A stretch of DNA of 64,000 bases, taken from contig NZ_JAYKGK010000005.1 of assembly GCF_036860675.1 (NCBI RefSeq), positions 215,501 through 279,500 of the forward strand, read 5' to 3'. The notes beneath the pieces are model-generated. The model saw only the letters and a list, made by a program, of their open reading frames with translations. It was not told the origin of the DNA and did not search any database. Origin of the DNA: Rosettibacter primus. Its GTDB lineage: Bacteria > Bacteroidota > Ignavibacteria > Ignavibacteriales > Melioribacteraceae. Position numbers and translations under genes: made by a program. How positions within the stretch are numbered: position 1 is the stretch's first letter; each line of letters begins with the position of its first letter. This document shows, piece by piece, positions 43,917-53,222 of this stretch.

Positions 43917-44006
43917 GGGGTTGTCTAAAAAGTAATTTAAAAGTTGGACACTGAAAACACATGTTTTTAAAAACTTAATAATGAAAAATTACTTTTTAGA
44001 CACCCT
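43917..44006. repeat. convergent-junction inverted-repeat element, copy 3
   Basis: GGGGTTGTCTAAAAAGTAAT (43917-43936) pairs with the segment ending AGACACCC near 44004, over about 20 bp. It is followed by TTTTT on the plus strand, so it fits a terminator for the S46 peptidase gene and faces metX from the other side. Confidence 0.75.
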
Positions 44007-44009
44007 TTT

Positions 44010-45143
44010 TCAATAAATAAATTTCGAGAATATCCTTTCGAGCTGAGCAAACTCAATCAAAAAAGCATCATGTCCAACATCAGATTCAATTTCTGCATAT
44101 TCTGCACCTGAAATTTGAGAAGCAATTTCTTTTTGTTCTTCTGCAGGATATAAAATATCGGAATTAATTCCAATGCACAAAGTTTTTGCTGTAATTGAAG
44201 AGAGTGCTTTTTTAATTCCGCCTCTCATATAACCAACATCGTGCAAATCCATAGCCCATGTAATATACAAATAAGAATTTGCATCAAATCTGTTAACAAG
44301 TTTTTCACCCTGATAATCAAGGTAGCTTTGTACCTGAAATTTATTCGATGGATTTAATTCATCATTCTCATTTACTCTATCTCGATTAAATCTTTTCTGG
44401 AAAGAAATCATTGTTCTATAACTAATCATTCCAATTTTTCTTGCATTGGAAAGTCCTGCCTTTGGTTGAATTTCATAATTTCCATTCATCCAATTTGGGT
44501 CATTCATAATTGAAGAGCGAGCAATATCATTTAGTGCAACTGCCCAAGCTGAATGTGCTGCCGAAGCTCCAATTGGAATTATTTTTTCAACAAATCCTGG
44601 ATACATAATTGCAAGTTCAAGTGTTTGCATTCCACCAAGTGAGCCCCCAGTGGCTACTTTGATTTTTTTTACACCAAGGTAATCAGCTAATTCCTTTTGA
44701 ACATTAACCATATCTCTAACTGTAACAACAGGAAAATCTAATCCATATTTTTTATTAGTTAATGGATTAATATCTGATGGCCCAGTTGTTCCATAACAGC
44801 CGCCTAAAAAATTACTGCATACCACAAAAAATTTATTAGTATCAAAAATTTTTCCAGGACCAATTAGTGCATCCCACCAGCCGGTTTTTCCAAGAAACAT
44901 TTTATTATACTTTGTTAGAAATTCATACGAAGAGGAATTTTGAATTTCCTCTTCGGTTACAATACCAGCTGCATGAGAATTACCCGTAAGAGCATGAAAA
45001 ATCCAGACAGCATTATCGCCAGCTTTATTTAATTGACCATAAGTTTGATAAGCAACTCTAATGTTTTTAAGTTGCTTCCCATTTAACAGCATCAAAGGTT
45101 TATCTTTGAACAGCTCAACAAATTTAGTTTTAGGTTTTAACAT
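44010..45143 (-). CDS. metX: homoserine O-acetyltransferase
   Basis: 377 residues, alpha/beta-hydrolase fold. Motifs are AVWIFHALTGNSHAAG, GGCYGTTGPSDINP, the nucleophile elbow TGGSLGGMQTLE and the late DVGHDAFLIE with the catalytic His. It makes O-acetylhomoserine from homoserine and acetyl-CoA, the substrate for MetY. It follows metY by 40 bp on the same strand and is expected to share its SAM riboswitch. Acetyl rather than succinyl transfer is the family norm. Confidence 0.93.
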   Translation of the reverse strand: MLKPKTKFVELFKDKPLMLLNGKQLKNIRVAYQTYGQLNKAGDNAVWIFHALTGNSHAAGIVTEEEIQNSSSYEFLTKYNKMFLGKTGWWDALIGPGKIFDTNKFFVVCSNFLGGCYGTTGPSDINPLTNKKYGLDFPVVTVRDMVNVQKELADYLGVKKIKVATGGSLGGMQTLELAIMYPGFVEKIIPIGASAAHSAWAVALNDIARSSIMNDPNWMNGNYEIQPKAGLSNARKIGMISYRTMISFQKRFNRDRVNENDELNPSNKFQVQSYLDYQGEKLVNRFDANSYLYITWAMDLHDVGYMRGGIKKALSSITAKTLCIGINSDILYPAEEQKEIASQISGAEYAEIESDVGHDAFLIEFAQLERIFSKFIY

Positions 45144-45183
45144 TCTGTTAACTCTTTAATCAAAAAAATTCTTTGAAATTACT

Positions 45184-46491
45184 TCAGCTGCATGCTTTAT
45201 CGAGTGCTTGATCAAAGTCTTCAATTATGTCATCAATATGTTCAAGTCCAACAGAAACGCGAATCATATCATCGGTTACACCTGCAGCCTGTTGTTCTTC
45301 TTTAGATAATTGTTGATGTGTGGTAGATGCAGGATGAATAACAAGAGTTTTAGCATCACCAACATTAGCAAGTAAACTTGCAAGTTCAACGCTGTCAACA
45401 AATTTTTTGCCGGCTTCCAATCCGCCTTTAATTCCAAAAGCAAGCATTGAACCAAATAAATTATGATTCAAATATTTCTTAGCCTGTTCATGATATGGAT
45501 GGTCTTTCAATCCTGGATACCAAACCCATGTTACTCTTTTATCATTTTTTAACCATTCAGCAAGTTTCATTGCATTTTGAGAATGTCTTTCTACTCGCAG
45601 AGAAAGAGTTTCGAGTCCCTGTAAGAACAAGAAAGCATTAAATGGACTCAAGCATGGTCCTATATCTCGCAATCCTTCCACTCTTGCTCGAATTATGAAT
45701 GCGATATTTCCAAAAGGAGAATCTTTTCCAAAAATATCCCAGAATTTTAATCCATGATAACCAGGACTTGGTTCTGTAAACATTGGAAAATTTCCGTTCC
45801 CCCAATCAAATTTTCCTGAATCAATAATAATTCCGCCAATTGATGTTCCATGCCCGCCAATCCATTTTGTAGCAGAAGCAACTACAATATCAGCTCCATG
45901 TCTTATCGGAGTTGCAAGATAACCAGCTGCACCAAAAGTATTATCTACAATTAAAGGAATTTTGTAAGAATGTGCTAAATCGGCAATTGCTTTAATATCT
46001 GGAACATTTAATTTGGGATTACCAATAGTTTCAATAAAAATTGCTTTTGTTTTTTTGTCGATTGCTTTCTCAAATTCTTCTGGTTCATCTGAGTTTACAA
46101 ATTTTACATTAATTCCCAAACGAGGCAGAGTAACTTTAAATAAATTATAAGTTCCTCCGTATAAAAAACTTGTTGAAACTATATTATCACCGGCTTGAGC
46201 AATATTAGTGATAGTTAAAGTTTCAGCTGCTTGGCCTGAAGATGTTGCAAGAGCGGCAATGCCCTCTTCAAGAGCAGCAACTCTTTTTTCAAACACATCA
46301 GTAGTTGGATTCATTATACGTGTATAAATATTTCCGAACTCCTGCAGGCCAAAAAGTTTAGCTGCGTGGTCAGCACTATTAAATACATAAGAAGTTGTTT
46401 GATATATAGGAACTGCACGAGCATTAGTTGTTTTATCTGGTTCTTGACCTGCATGTAATTGCAAAGTTTCGAATCGATATTTTTTATTCAT
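45184..46491 (-). CDS. metY: O-acetylhomoserine sulfhydrylase
   Basis: 435 residues, Cys/Met-metabolism PLP family with fold type I. The start FETLQLHAGQEPDKTTNARA, the cofactor region SGQAAETLT and the Schiff-base lysine in VVASATKWIGGHGTSIGG are clear. It joins O-acetylhomoserine and sulfide to homocysteine. A SAM-I riboswitch with terminator lies directly upstream, so metY-metX is shut off when SAM is plentiful. Confidence 0.95.
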   Translation of the reverse strand: MNKKYRFETLQLHAGQEPDKTTNARAVPIYQTTSYVFNSADHAAKLFGLQEFGNIYTRIMNPTTDVFEKRVAALEEGIAALATSSGQAAETLTITNIAQAGDNIVSTSFLYGGTYNLFKVTLPRLGINVKFVNSDEPEEFEKAIDKKTKAIFIETIGNPKLNVPDIKAIADLAHSYKIPLIVDNTFGAAGYLATPIRHGADIVVASATKWIGGHGTSIGGIIIDSGKFDWGNGNFPMFTEPSPGYHGLKFWDIFGKDSPFGNIAFIIRARVEGLRDIGPCLSPFNAFLFLQGLETLSLRVERHSQNAMKLAEWLKNDKRVTWVWYPGLKDHPYHEQAKKYLNHNLFGSMLAFGIKGGLEAGKKFVDSVELASLLANVGDAKTLVIHPASTTHQQLSKEEQQAAGVTDDMIRVSVGLEHIDDIIEDFDQALDKACS

Positions 46492-46516
46492 TTATTTCTC
46501 CTATTTGTTTTTATGT

Positions 46517-46680
46517 AAAAAAAAACCTCTTCGGGAAGATCCAGAAGAGGTTTATGAAAAATTCTCTTTCTCATCTTTCCCGCAACATAAAGTTGGGGCA
46601 GGATTTGGCACCTTTCCCAATTAGGGATGGTTGCCAAGGTGTCATCGGGCCTGTTCCCTCGACCTTTCTTGATGATACTT
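46517..46680 (-). promoter_or_regulatory. SAM-I (S-box) riboswitch with terminator
   Basis: Minus strand. The aptamer (about 46568-46678) shows the conserved S-box blocks ATCAAGAAAGGTCGAGGGA, GGCCCGATGACACCTTGGCA, GGTGCCAAATCCTGCC and GGAAAGATGAGAA. The expression platform is AACCTCTTC...GAAGAGGTT (46524-46553) with a run of Ts, a clean intrinsic terminator 26 bases before the metY start. SAM binding should end transcription before metY. Confidence 0.96.
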
Positions 46681-46789
46681 AATTATAAAGAACAAAATTT
46701 ATTTGCGGCAAAAATATACTTTTAATGTTCGCTTGTCAAGTATTGGCGCAAATTTATTAATAATTATGAATTTTTATTCATATATCAAA

Positions 46790-48184
46790 TTACAATTTCC
46801 TGGCTGAAAATAATTCATCATGAAGAACATTCAGTGCTTTCTTAAGATGTTCTTTTTTAATTACAATAGTAAGATTCAATTGAGATGAACCTTGCGCAAT
46901 TGCAATTGTATTTATTCCATTTTGTCCCAGTGCAGATAAAACCATACCGGGAACACCGGGTGTATTCAATAAATCTTCTCCAACCACAGCAAGCATCGAA
47001 AGATTTTCAATTATTTCCACTCTTTTTACCTGTTGTTCAAATATTTCTAATTTGAGTTCATTCTCAATTGCTCTTTTAGCCTTAATACTATCTGATGGAA
47101 AAACTGCCAGACAAATTGTATGTCCCGAAGAACCTTGAGTAATTAAAAGTACTCTTATTTTTTCTTTTGCAAGAGCATTAAAAATACGAGCAGAAATTCC
47201 TTCTATACCAATCAACCCGCTTCCTTCTACCTGAAGCATATGAATATCATCAATCGAAGAAATTCCTTTCATGTTAAATTTAATATTGGGTTCACGAGGC
47301 AATATTAATGTTCCTTTGAAAGATGGATTGAATGTGTTCTTGATTCTTATTTTTATTTTCTTTTGAAGAGCCGGAAGTAACGTAGGAGAATAAATTACCT
47401 TAGCACCAAAGTGCGACATTTCCATTGCTTCTTCGTAAGTAACAGCTTTTAACGGAAATGCATTTTGTACTTTTCGCGGGTCTGCTGTCATTATACCATT
47501 AACATCTGTCCATATCTCAATTTCATCTACATTAAGTATTGCTCCAATTATTGAGGCAGTAAAATCTGAGCCGCCTCTTCCTAATGTGGTTGTTTCCCCA
47601 TTAATTGTTGATGCAATAAATCCTGTAATTATCTGCAACTTTTTATGTTTTGAAAAATATTCTTTAATCAATTTTGTAGTAACTTCATAATTAACTTTTG
47701 CATTGCCAAATTGTTCATCAGTTTTTATAATTTTTCTTGCATCTAAAAATTCACACTTTATTCCTCTTGTGCTCATTGTTTCTGCTATGATATAACATGA
47801 TAAATATTCACCAAAACTCATCACTTTATCGAGTGTTCGAGCTGTAAGTTCTTTCAGCAGAAAAACACTTTTTAATATTGAATACAGTTCCTGTAGTGTT
47901 TGTTCAACAAATATTTTGGGTTTTTCAACTTTGGAATTTGTAATTAAATCATTTAGTGTAGTTAAATGTTTTTCTTTTATCTTCAAAAAATTTTCTTCAA
48001 ATGTTTCATCTCCTTTAGCTGCTTTTTTAGCCACATTGATTAAATCGTCAGTTACTCCTGACATAGCAGAACAAACCACAGTAATTTTTTCTTTTCTCTT
48101 CAAATAATCAGAAATAATTTCGATTACAGAATTTATGCTTTGAGAATTTCCAACTGATGTTCCGCCAAATTTTAATACTTTCAT
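46790..48184 (-). CDS. lysC: aspartate kinase
   Basis: 464 residues. The start KVLKFGGTSVGNSQSI is the aspartokinase signature; VCSAMSGVTDDLI, TTLGRGGSDFTASIIG and DPRKVQNAFPLKAVTYEEA follow. Two ACT domains (about 310-464) suggest feedback inhibition by lysine or threonine. It phosphorylates aspartate, the first step to homoserine, lysine, threonine and methionine, so it feeds the metX/metY genes next to it. It lies upstream of the riboswitch and so is not controlled by it. No homoserine dehydrogenase domain is fused. Confidence 0.93.
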   Translation of the reverse strand: MKVLKFGGTSVGNSQSINSVIEIISDYLKRKEKITVVCSAMSGVTDDLINVAKKAAKGDETFEENFLKIKEKHLTTLNDLITNSKVEKPKIFVEQTLQELYSILKSVFLLKELTARTLDKVMSFGEYLSCYIIAETMSTRGIKCEFLDARKIIKTDEQFGNAKVNYEVTTKLIKEYFSKHKKLQIITGFIASTINGETTTLGRGGSDFTASIIGAILNVDEIEIWTDVNGIMTADPRKVQNAFPLKAVTYEEAMEMSHFGAKVIYSPTLLPALQKKIKIRIKNTFNPSFKGTLILPREPNIKFNMKGISSIDDIHMLQVEGSGLIGIEGISARIFNALAKEKIRVLLITQGSSGHTICLAVFPSDSIKAKRAIENELKLEIFEQQVKRVEIIENLSMLAVVGEDLLNTPGVPGMVLSALGQNGINTIAIAQGSSQLNLTIVIKKEHLKKALNVLHDELFSARKL

Positions 48185-48239
48185 TTTTTCTTACCTCAAT
48201 AAAAAATTTCATGTAAAAATATCTTGAGAATATTTGGAA

Positions 48240-49286
48240 TTATTTATCAGGATTATTGAATTTTCTTTGATAGGCAAAATCAACTATCATTTTCAAAACT
48301 GTATCATAAGAATAACCTGCATGAGACGCAGACCTCATAAAACCAGCATCTTCCTGTAAATCTGGATTTGGATTGACTTCGAGAACGAAAAGTTTGTTGT
48401 CTTTCGAAAGACGCATATCCACTCTTGCATAATCTCTGCAACCTAAAGCATAAAAACATTTTAATGCAATTTTTTCTGCTTCTTTTCTAATTTTATCATC
48501 AAGCAGTGCAGGACAAACAGGAACTGTTTTATGATAAGCTATATGATAAGGGTCCCACTTTGCCTGAAAACTTACAATAGGATGCAAATCATCAGGCAAC
48601 TCTGAAAAATCTATTTCACTTATCGGAAGAACTTCAGGTTTTTTATCTCCAAAGATTGCAACATTCAATTCTCTTCCCCAGATAAATTCTTCAATCAGAA
48701 CTGGCTGATTAAGATAATCAAAAAGATATTGTACTCTCTTTCTTAAAGAATCTAAATCATAAACTACTGCATTGTTATCAATTCCAACACTTGCATCTTC
48801 GAAAGCAGGTTTTACAATCAATGGGTAATGTAAATTGTGTTTTATAGATTCATCTGAGGATTTAATAATTCTAAAGCGAGGAGTTTTAATTCTTATTGAA
48901 CTTAAAATTCGCTTGGTCAAAACTTTGTTCTGACATGTTCCCAGTGTAATTGGTGGAGCTCCGGTATAAGCAAGATTCAATAGCTCTAATAAACCTGTAA
49001 AATTCATTTCGAGTTTGGGTTGGTCTTTATATAGTTCCACAAGATTAAAAATTACATCTGGCTTATTCCTCTCCAGATCTTCTATAAATAAATTTAAATT
49101 GTCTTTTATATTCAGTAGATATGCATCATAACCTGACTTTTTAAGTGAATTCACTATTTTTTCATATTCATGGAAGGGATGTGTATCTTCAATTTCAAAA
49201 TATGGTGTAAAATCCAAATTTTTTCTCTTTTCTTCATTTTTATAAGTATAAGTCTCAACTTCGTTAAAAACTACTGCTACTTTCAT
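48240..49286 (-). CDS. ATP-grasp ligase, D-Ala-D-Ala ligase-like
   Basis: 348 residues. The N-terminal domain has DVIFNLVELYKDQPKLEM and YTGAPPITLGTCQNKVLTKR. The ATP-grasp part has PLIVKPAFEDASVGIDN, FIWGRELNVAIFG and, near the end, RVDMRLSKDNKLFVLEVNPNPDL. This resembles D-alanine-D-alanine ligases, but other peptide ligases share the fold. It is divergent from a C39-like protease gene 95 bp away. With no mur cluster near, a role outside peptidoglycan is possible. Confidence 0.8.
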   Translation of the reverse strand: MKVAVVFNEVETYTYKNEEKRKNLDFTPYFEIEDTHPFHEYEKIVNSLKKSGYDAYLLNIKDNLNLFIEDLERNKPDVIFNLVELYKDQPKLEMNFTGLLELLNLAYTGAPPITLGTCQNKVLTKRILSSIRIKTPRFRIIKSSDESIKHNLHYPLIVKPAFEDASVGIDNNAVVYDLDSLRKRVQYLFDYLNQPVLIEEFIWGRELNVAIFGDKKPEVLPISEIDFSELPDDLHPIVSFQAKWDPYHIAYHKTVPVCPALLDDKIRKEAEKIALKCFYALGCRDYARVDMRLSKDNKLFVLEVNPNPDLQEDAGFMRSASHAGYSYDTVLKMIVDFAYQRKFNNPDK

Positions 49287-49381
49287 AGGTTTGAAAAATT
49301 TTTTTTACAAAGAAAATAAAAAAGTTGGGGATTACAAAACTTTTATTATTTTTGCTGCGGATTGAAAACAGGTATTAAAAT

Positions 49382-50218
49382 TTGAGTTTTTACCCACAGC
49401 CTAATAAATATCAGTGTGGTCCCTTTGCTCTTAAATATGCCCTCGTCATGCTTGGAATTTTTAAGGACGAAGACCAAATAGGCATTATTGCCGGAAGCAC
49501 ATGGTGGGCTGGAACTGATGAATTTGGACTTGCTCGTGCTGCAAGAAGATTTAACTGCAGAATGAAACATTTTCAATCCAGTAATCCAGATGATGCCCGT
49601 CGGTTGCTGATTCAAAATCTTAAAAAAGGTTATCCATGCATTCTTAGTGTTAAAAATTGGGAACACTGGAACACTGTAGTAAGCTATCAAAAAGGAAAAT
49701 TTGTTGTAATAGATAGTGAATTGGAAAAAGTTGTTAGTGTTGTTACATCAACACAATTATTGAGAAACTGGAAATACGTCGAAAAAGGAACAGATATTGT
49801 TAGTTATGACGGTTATGCATTAATCCCAAAATTTAAAGTTCATACGAGAGCAAAATTTACTCCCGAAAAAGCAATTCAATTAATGTATGATAAAAACGAA
49901 GACCTTGCCCGCAAGTGGGATCAATATACTAATGACTTAATAACAATTTGTAAACCTCGCACAAAACTAAGTTACAATGTAATTACATTCACAGAATTTT
50001 TAAGACGCAATGAATTAAATCTTGTAAAACGAGTTGCAAACTGGCACGGCGAACCAACATATTCAGAACTAAAAAAAATTCTCATGAATATGAAATTTGT
50101 TGCAGAAGTCTATGACCTTGTAATTCCAGAAGACGAGGAAAAAAGAGCAGCAATTGATGTTGCATCTATTTTAATGATGTATTCCTGCGGCAAATATGGA
50201 ATGACATCTATTTATTAA
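49382..50218 (+). CDS. C39-like papain-fold peptidase
   Basis: 278 residues from a TTG start, since no ATG precedes the conserved N-terminus. The segment YQCGPFALKYALVMLG has the Cys (residue 12) of peptidase C39-like folds; the His is probably in WEHWNTVVSY and Asp in FVVIDSE. There is no signal peptide. The C-terminal ~120 residues are not recognised. It is divergent from the ATP-grasp gene. A link between the two is suggested by position only. Confidence 0.72.
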   Translation: MSFYPQPNKYQCGPFALKYALVMLGIFKDEDQIGIIAGSTWWAGTDEFGLARAARRFNCRMKHFQSSNPDDARRLLIQNLKKGYPCILSVKNWEHWNTVVSYQKGKFVVIDSELEKVVSVVTSTQLLRNWKYVEKGTDIVSYDGYALIPKFKVHTRAKFTPEKAIQLMYDKNEDLARKWDQYTNDLITICKPRTKLSYNVITFTEFLRRNELNLVKRVANWHGEPTYSELKKILMNMKFVAEVYDLVIPEDEEKRAAIDVASILMMYSCGKYGMTSIY

Positions 50219-50221
50219 AAT

Positions 50222-50722
50222 TTATTTAAGATACTTTTTCGGATATTCGAACAAAAAAATTTCTCCAGTGCCCCTTTCAACTTCTTTCCATTTTTTTAAT
50301 CTAAATTCTAAACCTACAATGCCGCATGTGGGAATATTATCTATGTATTTATTCCCAAGAAAATTCGCAAAAGCTGTTAACCCTGGATTGTGACCTACAA
50401 TCATTACTGAGAAATATTCATCGGGAATATCATTTACCACATTACAAAGTTCTTTTATTTTAGCTTCATAAATTTTTTCTTCAACAATAAAATTTTCTTT
50501 TTTGATATTTAATTCTTTTGAAAATATTTCTGCAGTTTTCAATGCACGTAATGCATTGCTCGAATAAATTGCATCAATTAAAATTTCTCTTTGCCTGATT
50601 AATTTTGCCATGAAAGGAGCGTCGCGTTTCCCTCTTTTATTCAGCGGGCGTTCAATATCTGAAAGAGTTGAATCTTCCCAGCTTGATTTTGCGTGTCTTA
50701 AAAGAAATAATTTTTTCATCAA
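50222..50722 (-). CDS. sixA: SixA-like histidine phosphatase
   Basis: 166 residues. LFLLRHAKSSWEDSTLSDIERPLNKRGKRDA carries the catalytic RHA(K) motif of the histidine phosphatase superfamily in its SixA form; VMIVGHNPGL holds the second His. SixA removes phosphate from phospho-histidine in phosphorelays. It follows an HD hydrolase gene by six bases on the same strand. Confidence 0.85.
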   Translation of the reverse strand: MMKKLFLLRHAKSSWEDSTLSDIERPLNKRGKRDAPFMAKLIRQREILIDAIYSSNALRALKTAEIFSKELNIKKENFIVEEKIYEAKIKELCNVVNDIPDEYFSVMIVGHNPGLTAFANFLGNKYIDNIPTCGIVGLEFRLKKWKEVERGTGEIFLFEYPKKYLK

Positions 50723-50728
50723 CTAGAT

Positions 50729-51328
50729 TTATGAAAGTTTTCTTAACTCTTCTTTCAATTTCTCTAAATTTCTACTCTTTTGAGCATCATATTCTCTTCT
50801 CGCAAATTCTGTAAAGAATTTATGATTATTCAAAAAATCAATGCTTTTCTTTATCCATTCAGCTTCTGTTAATTGTCTTCCAAAATAAAATTCAAATTCT
50901 TCGCGGAATAAATCATTGCGATGCTTAAAACTTTTTTTACCAAGATGAGATAAATCAGCATCACATATAACTTCCTCTAAAATATTTTGAGGATTTTGAG
51001 GAACCTTTGTAGCCAAAATACACTTTTTAATTTTTTCTATTTTTTCAATGGGATAATTCTCTTTTAAAAGAAATTCTTCTGCAAATTCAGCACTTATTTC
51101 TTCATGACCTTCTACTTTTTCAACATAACCTAAATCGTGGAACCATGCTGCAATTATTACAATCTCAAGTTCTTCATTGCTTAGGTTTGATGCTCTTCCA
51201 ATAATTTCAGTTGCTTCTGCTACATTTCGTGTATGGTCAACATCATGATAAACATGGTTTGAAGAAATTCTCGATTGAAGGAGTGACAGAACATATTCCT
51301 TAACTTTTTCTATTAATTCATAATTCAT
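50729..51328 (-). CDS. HD-domain phosphohydrolase
   Basis: 199 residues. The HD metal-site residues are in SNHVYHDVDHTRNV (His), AAWFHDLGYVE (His-Asp) and ICDADLSHLG (Asp). The domain fits nucleotide or (p)ppGpp-type hydrolases, but substrate is not readable. It is the first gene of a two-gene unit with sixA. Confidence 0.85.
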   Translation of the reverse strand: MNYELIEKVKEYVLSLLQSRISSNHVYHDVDHTRNVAEATEIIGRASNLSNEELEIVIIAAWFHDLGYVEKVEGHEEISAEFAEEFLLKENYPIEKIEKIKKCILATKVPQNPQNILEEVICDADLSHLGKKSFKHRNDLFREEFEFYFGRQLTEAEWIKKSIDFLNNHKFFTEFARREYDAQKSRNLEKLKEELRKLS

Positions 51329-51449
51329 ACATATCTCAATTAATCTTCAATAAAAAATAATAATTTTTTTCTCATACTAAAATTTATTTTCTATGATTTG
51401 AATCATAAAAAAGATAGTTAATTTTAATAAACAAATTTATGAGGTTTTT

Positions 51450-52223
51450 ATGCAGTCATTAAAAGGAAAAATTGTTTTTATAACAGGGGCTACTTCCGGA
51501 ATCGGCAAAGCATGTGCTTATGCTTTTGCAAAGGAAGGAGCAAATATTATAATTAATGCACGAAGATTAGAACTGTTAAACGAAATTGCTGAAGACATAA
51601 GAAAAAAATACAATGTTAAAGTCTATTCATTTAAGCTGAATGTTCAAAATCGTGAAGAAGTTTTTAACTCAATTAATTCATTGCCTGATGAATGGAATAG
51701 AATAGACATACTAATTAATAATGCCGGCCTTGCACGTGGACTAAATAAATTTTATGAGGATAATCCAGATAACTGGGAAGAAATGATTGATACAAATATC
51801 AAAGGATTGCTTTATGTTACATATGCAATATTGCCCGGAATGATTGAAAGAAAATCTGGCCATATAATTAATATTGGTTCAATTGCAGGACACGAAGCTT
51901 ACCCCCGAGGTGCAGTATACTGTGCAACAAAACATGCAGTCGATGCAATAACTAAATCCTTGAGAATGGATACAATAGATAAAAATATTTTGGTCAGTAC
52001 AATTGACCCAGGACTTGTAGAAACAAATTTTAGCAGAGTTCGATTTGATGGAGACGAAGAAAAAGCAAAAGCAGTTTACAAAGGTTTAACTCCATTAACA
52101 GGGGAAGATGTGGCTGATGCAGTTATTTTCTGTGCTACCCGTCCTCCTCATGTAAATGTAGCACAAATAACTTTACTTGCAGCTCAACAGGCTTCTGCAA
52201 CAATAGTTTACAGAAAAGAATAA
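51450..52223 (+). CDS. short-chain dehydrogenase/reductase (YdfG-like)
   Basis: 257 residues, Rossmann fold. The cofactor loop is FITGATSGIGKACAYAFA; Arg in IINARRLE suggests NADP. The NNAG motif and the catalytic set INIGSIAG (Ser), AVYCATKHAV (Tyr, Lys) are complete. The closest characterised type by pattern is YdfG, an NADP-dependent 3-hydroxy acid dehydrogenase. GAGG precedes the ATG. It ends at a convergent-junction element. Confidence 0.87.
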   Translation: MQSLKGKIVFITGATSGIGKACAYAFAKEGANIIINARRLELLNEIAEDIRKKYNVKVYSFKLNVQNREEVFNSINSLPDEWNRIDILINNAGLARGLNKFYEDNPDNWEEMIDTNIKGLLYVTYAILPGMIERKSGHIINIGSIAGHEAYPRGAVYCATKHAVDAITKSLRMDTIDKNILVSTIDPGLVETNFSRVRFDGDEEKAKAVYKGLTPLTGEDVADAVIFCATRPPHVNVAQITLLAAQQASATIVYRKE

Positions 52224-52292
52224 AAATATAAATCTTTCTAAAAAGTAAAATATTTTAGAAATGATTATGAGAATTCATGGATTTCAGTGAAA

Positions 52293-52398
52293 GGGGTCGT
52301 CTAAAAAGTTTTGTTTTAAAAAAGTAGAACGCAGATGACTCAGATTGTAAAAGATTTTCACAGATATTATAGTTGTATAATTACTTTTTAGACACCCC
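52293..52398. repeat. convergent-junction inverted-repeat element, copy 4
   Basis: GGGGTCGTCTAAAAAGT (52293-52309) pairs with ACTTTTTAGACACCCC (52383-52398) with one bulge. The interior has CGCAGATGACTCAGATTG and AAAGATTTTCACAGATATT, linking it with the repeats at 61048 and 62810. It lies between the SDR gene and the convergent Sua5/TsaC gene. Confidence 0.75.
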
Positions 52399-52452
52399 AT
52401 AATTTTAACGTATTTCAATACTTAAAAAACTTTTCGTATAACACCTATTAAA

Positions 52453-53064
52453 CTAAACAAACATACTTACATCTCCTGCACCAACACGAATAATTTCGGG
52501 TTCTTCCTGACTTAAATCTATGATACTCGATGGCTCACCTTCGAGGGCACCAGTGGATAACATTAAATCAACTTTTGTGTTAAAAATTAATCGAATTTCT
52601 TCAGGGTCATACAAAATTTCTCCTTTGCGATTAGTAACACTTGTGCTTACAATTGGATTTCCAAGTTCTTTAGCAAGCATAAGAGCAACTTTATGGTCAG
52701 GAATTCTTATGCCAACCGTTTTTCGCTTTGTCCATAACTTTTTCGGAACTTCTTTTGCAGCAGGAAGAACAAATGTATAAGGACCCGGCAATAACTTCTT
52801 CATTATTTTATAAGCATAGTCAGATACTTTTGCATATTTCGAAATATCCTTCAAATCAGGACAAATAAAACTATAAAGTTTTGTGCCAGTTTCATGTTTT
52901 ATTTCATAAATTCTTTCGAGAGCTTCATGATTATAAATATCACAACCAATTCCATAAACTGTATCGGTAGGATAAATTATTACACCACCTTTTTTTAATA
53001 CTTCTACAGCTTTGTGAATATAACGCAGTTGAGGTGTAACGGGATGTAATTCATAAAATTCCAT
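52453..53064 (-). CDS. tsaC: L-threonylcarbamoyladenylate synthase (Sua5/YrdC)
   Basis: 203 residues from the ATG at 53064, chosen because AAAGGAGGAACT lies directly before it; an upstream in-frame start would add 17 unconserved residues. The YrdC fold shows KAVEVLKKGGVIIYPTDTVYG, KRKTVGIRIPDH and NPIVSTSVTNRKGE, then TGALEGEPSSIIDLS. It makes threonylcarbamoyl-AMP for t6A at tRNA position 37. The Sua5 C-terminal domain is absent, as in TsaC/YciO types. Confidence 0.9.
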   Translation of the reverse strand: MEFYELHPVTPQLRYIHKAVEVLKKGGVIIYPTDTVYGIGCDIYNHEALERIYEIKHETGTKLYSFICPDLKDISKYAKVSDYAYKIMKKLLPGPYTFVLPAAKEVPKKLWTKRKTVGIRIPDHKVALMLAKELGNPIVSTSVTNRKGEILYDPEEIRLIFNTKVDLMLSTGALEGEPSSIIDLSQEEPEIIRVGAGDVSMFV

Positions 53065-53222
53065 AGTTCCTCCTTTATTATTTGGGAGAAAATTTTGAAA
53101 GATATACTTCCCCAAGCATATTAATGAGTAAGTAATGAATTGACATTATAAATGTTAAAAGTTATTTGTTAATAGTCAACTCAAAAATATTTCTTAGATT
53201 TGTTTATTAAATTTTATCAAAC

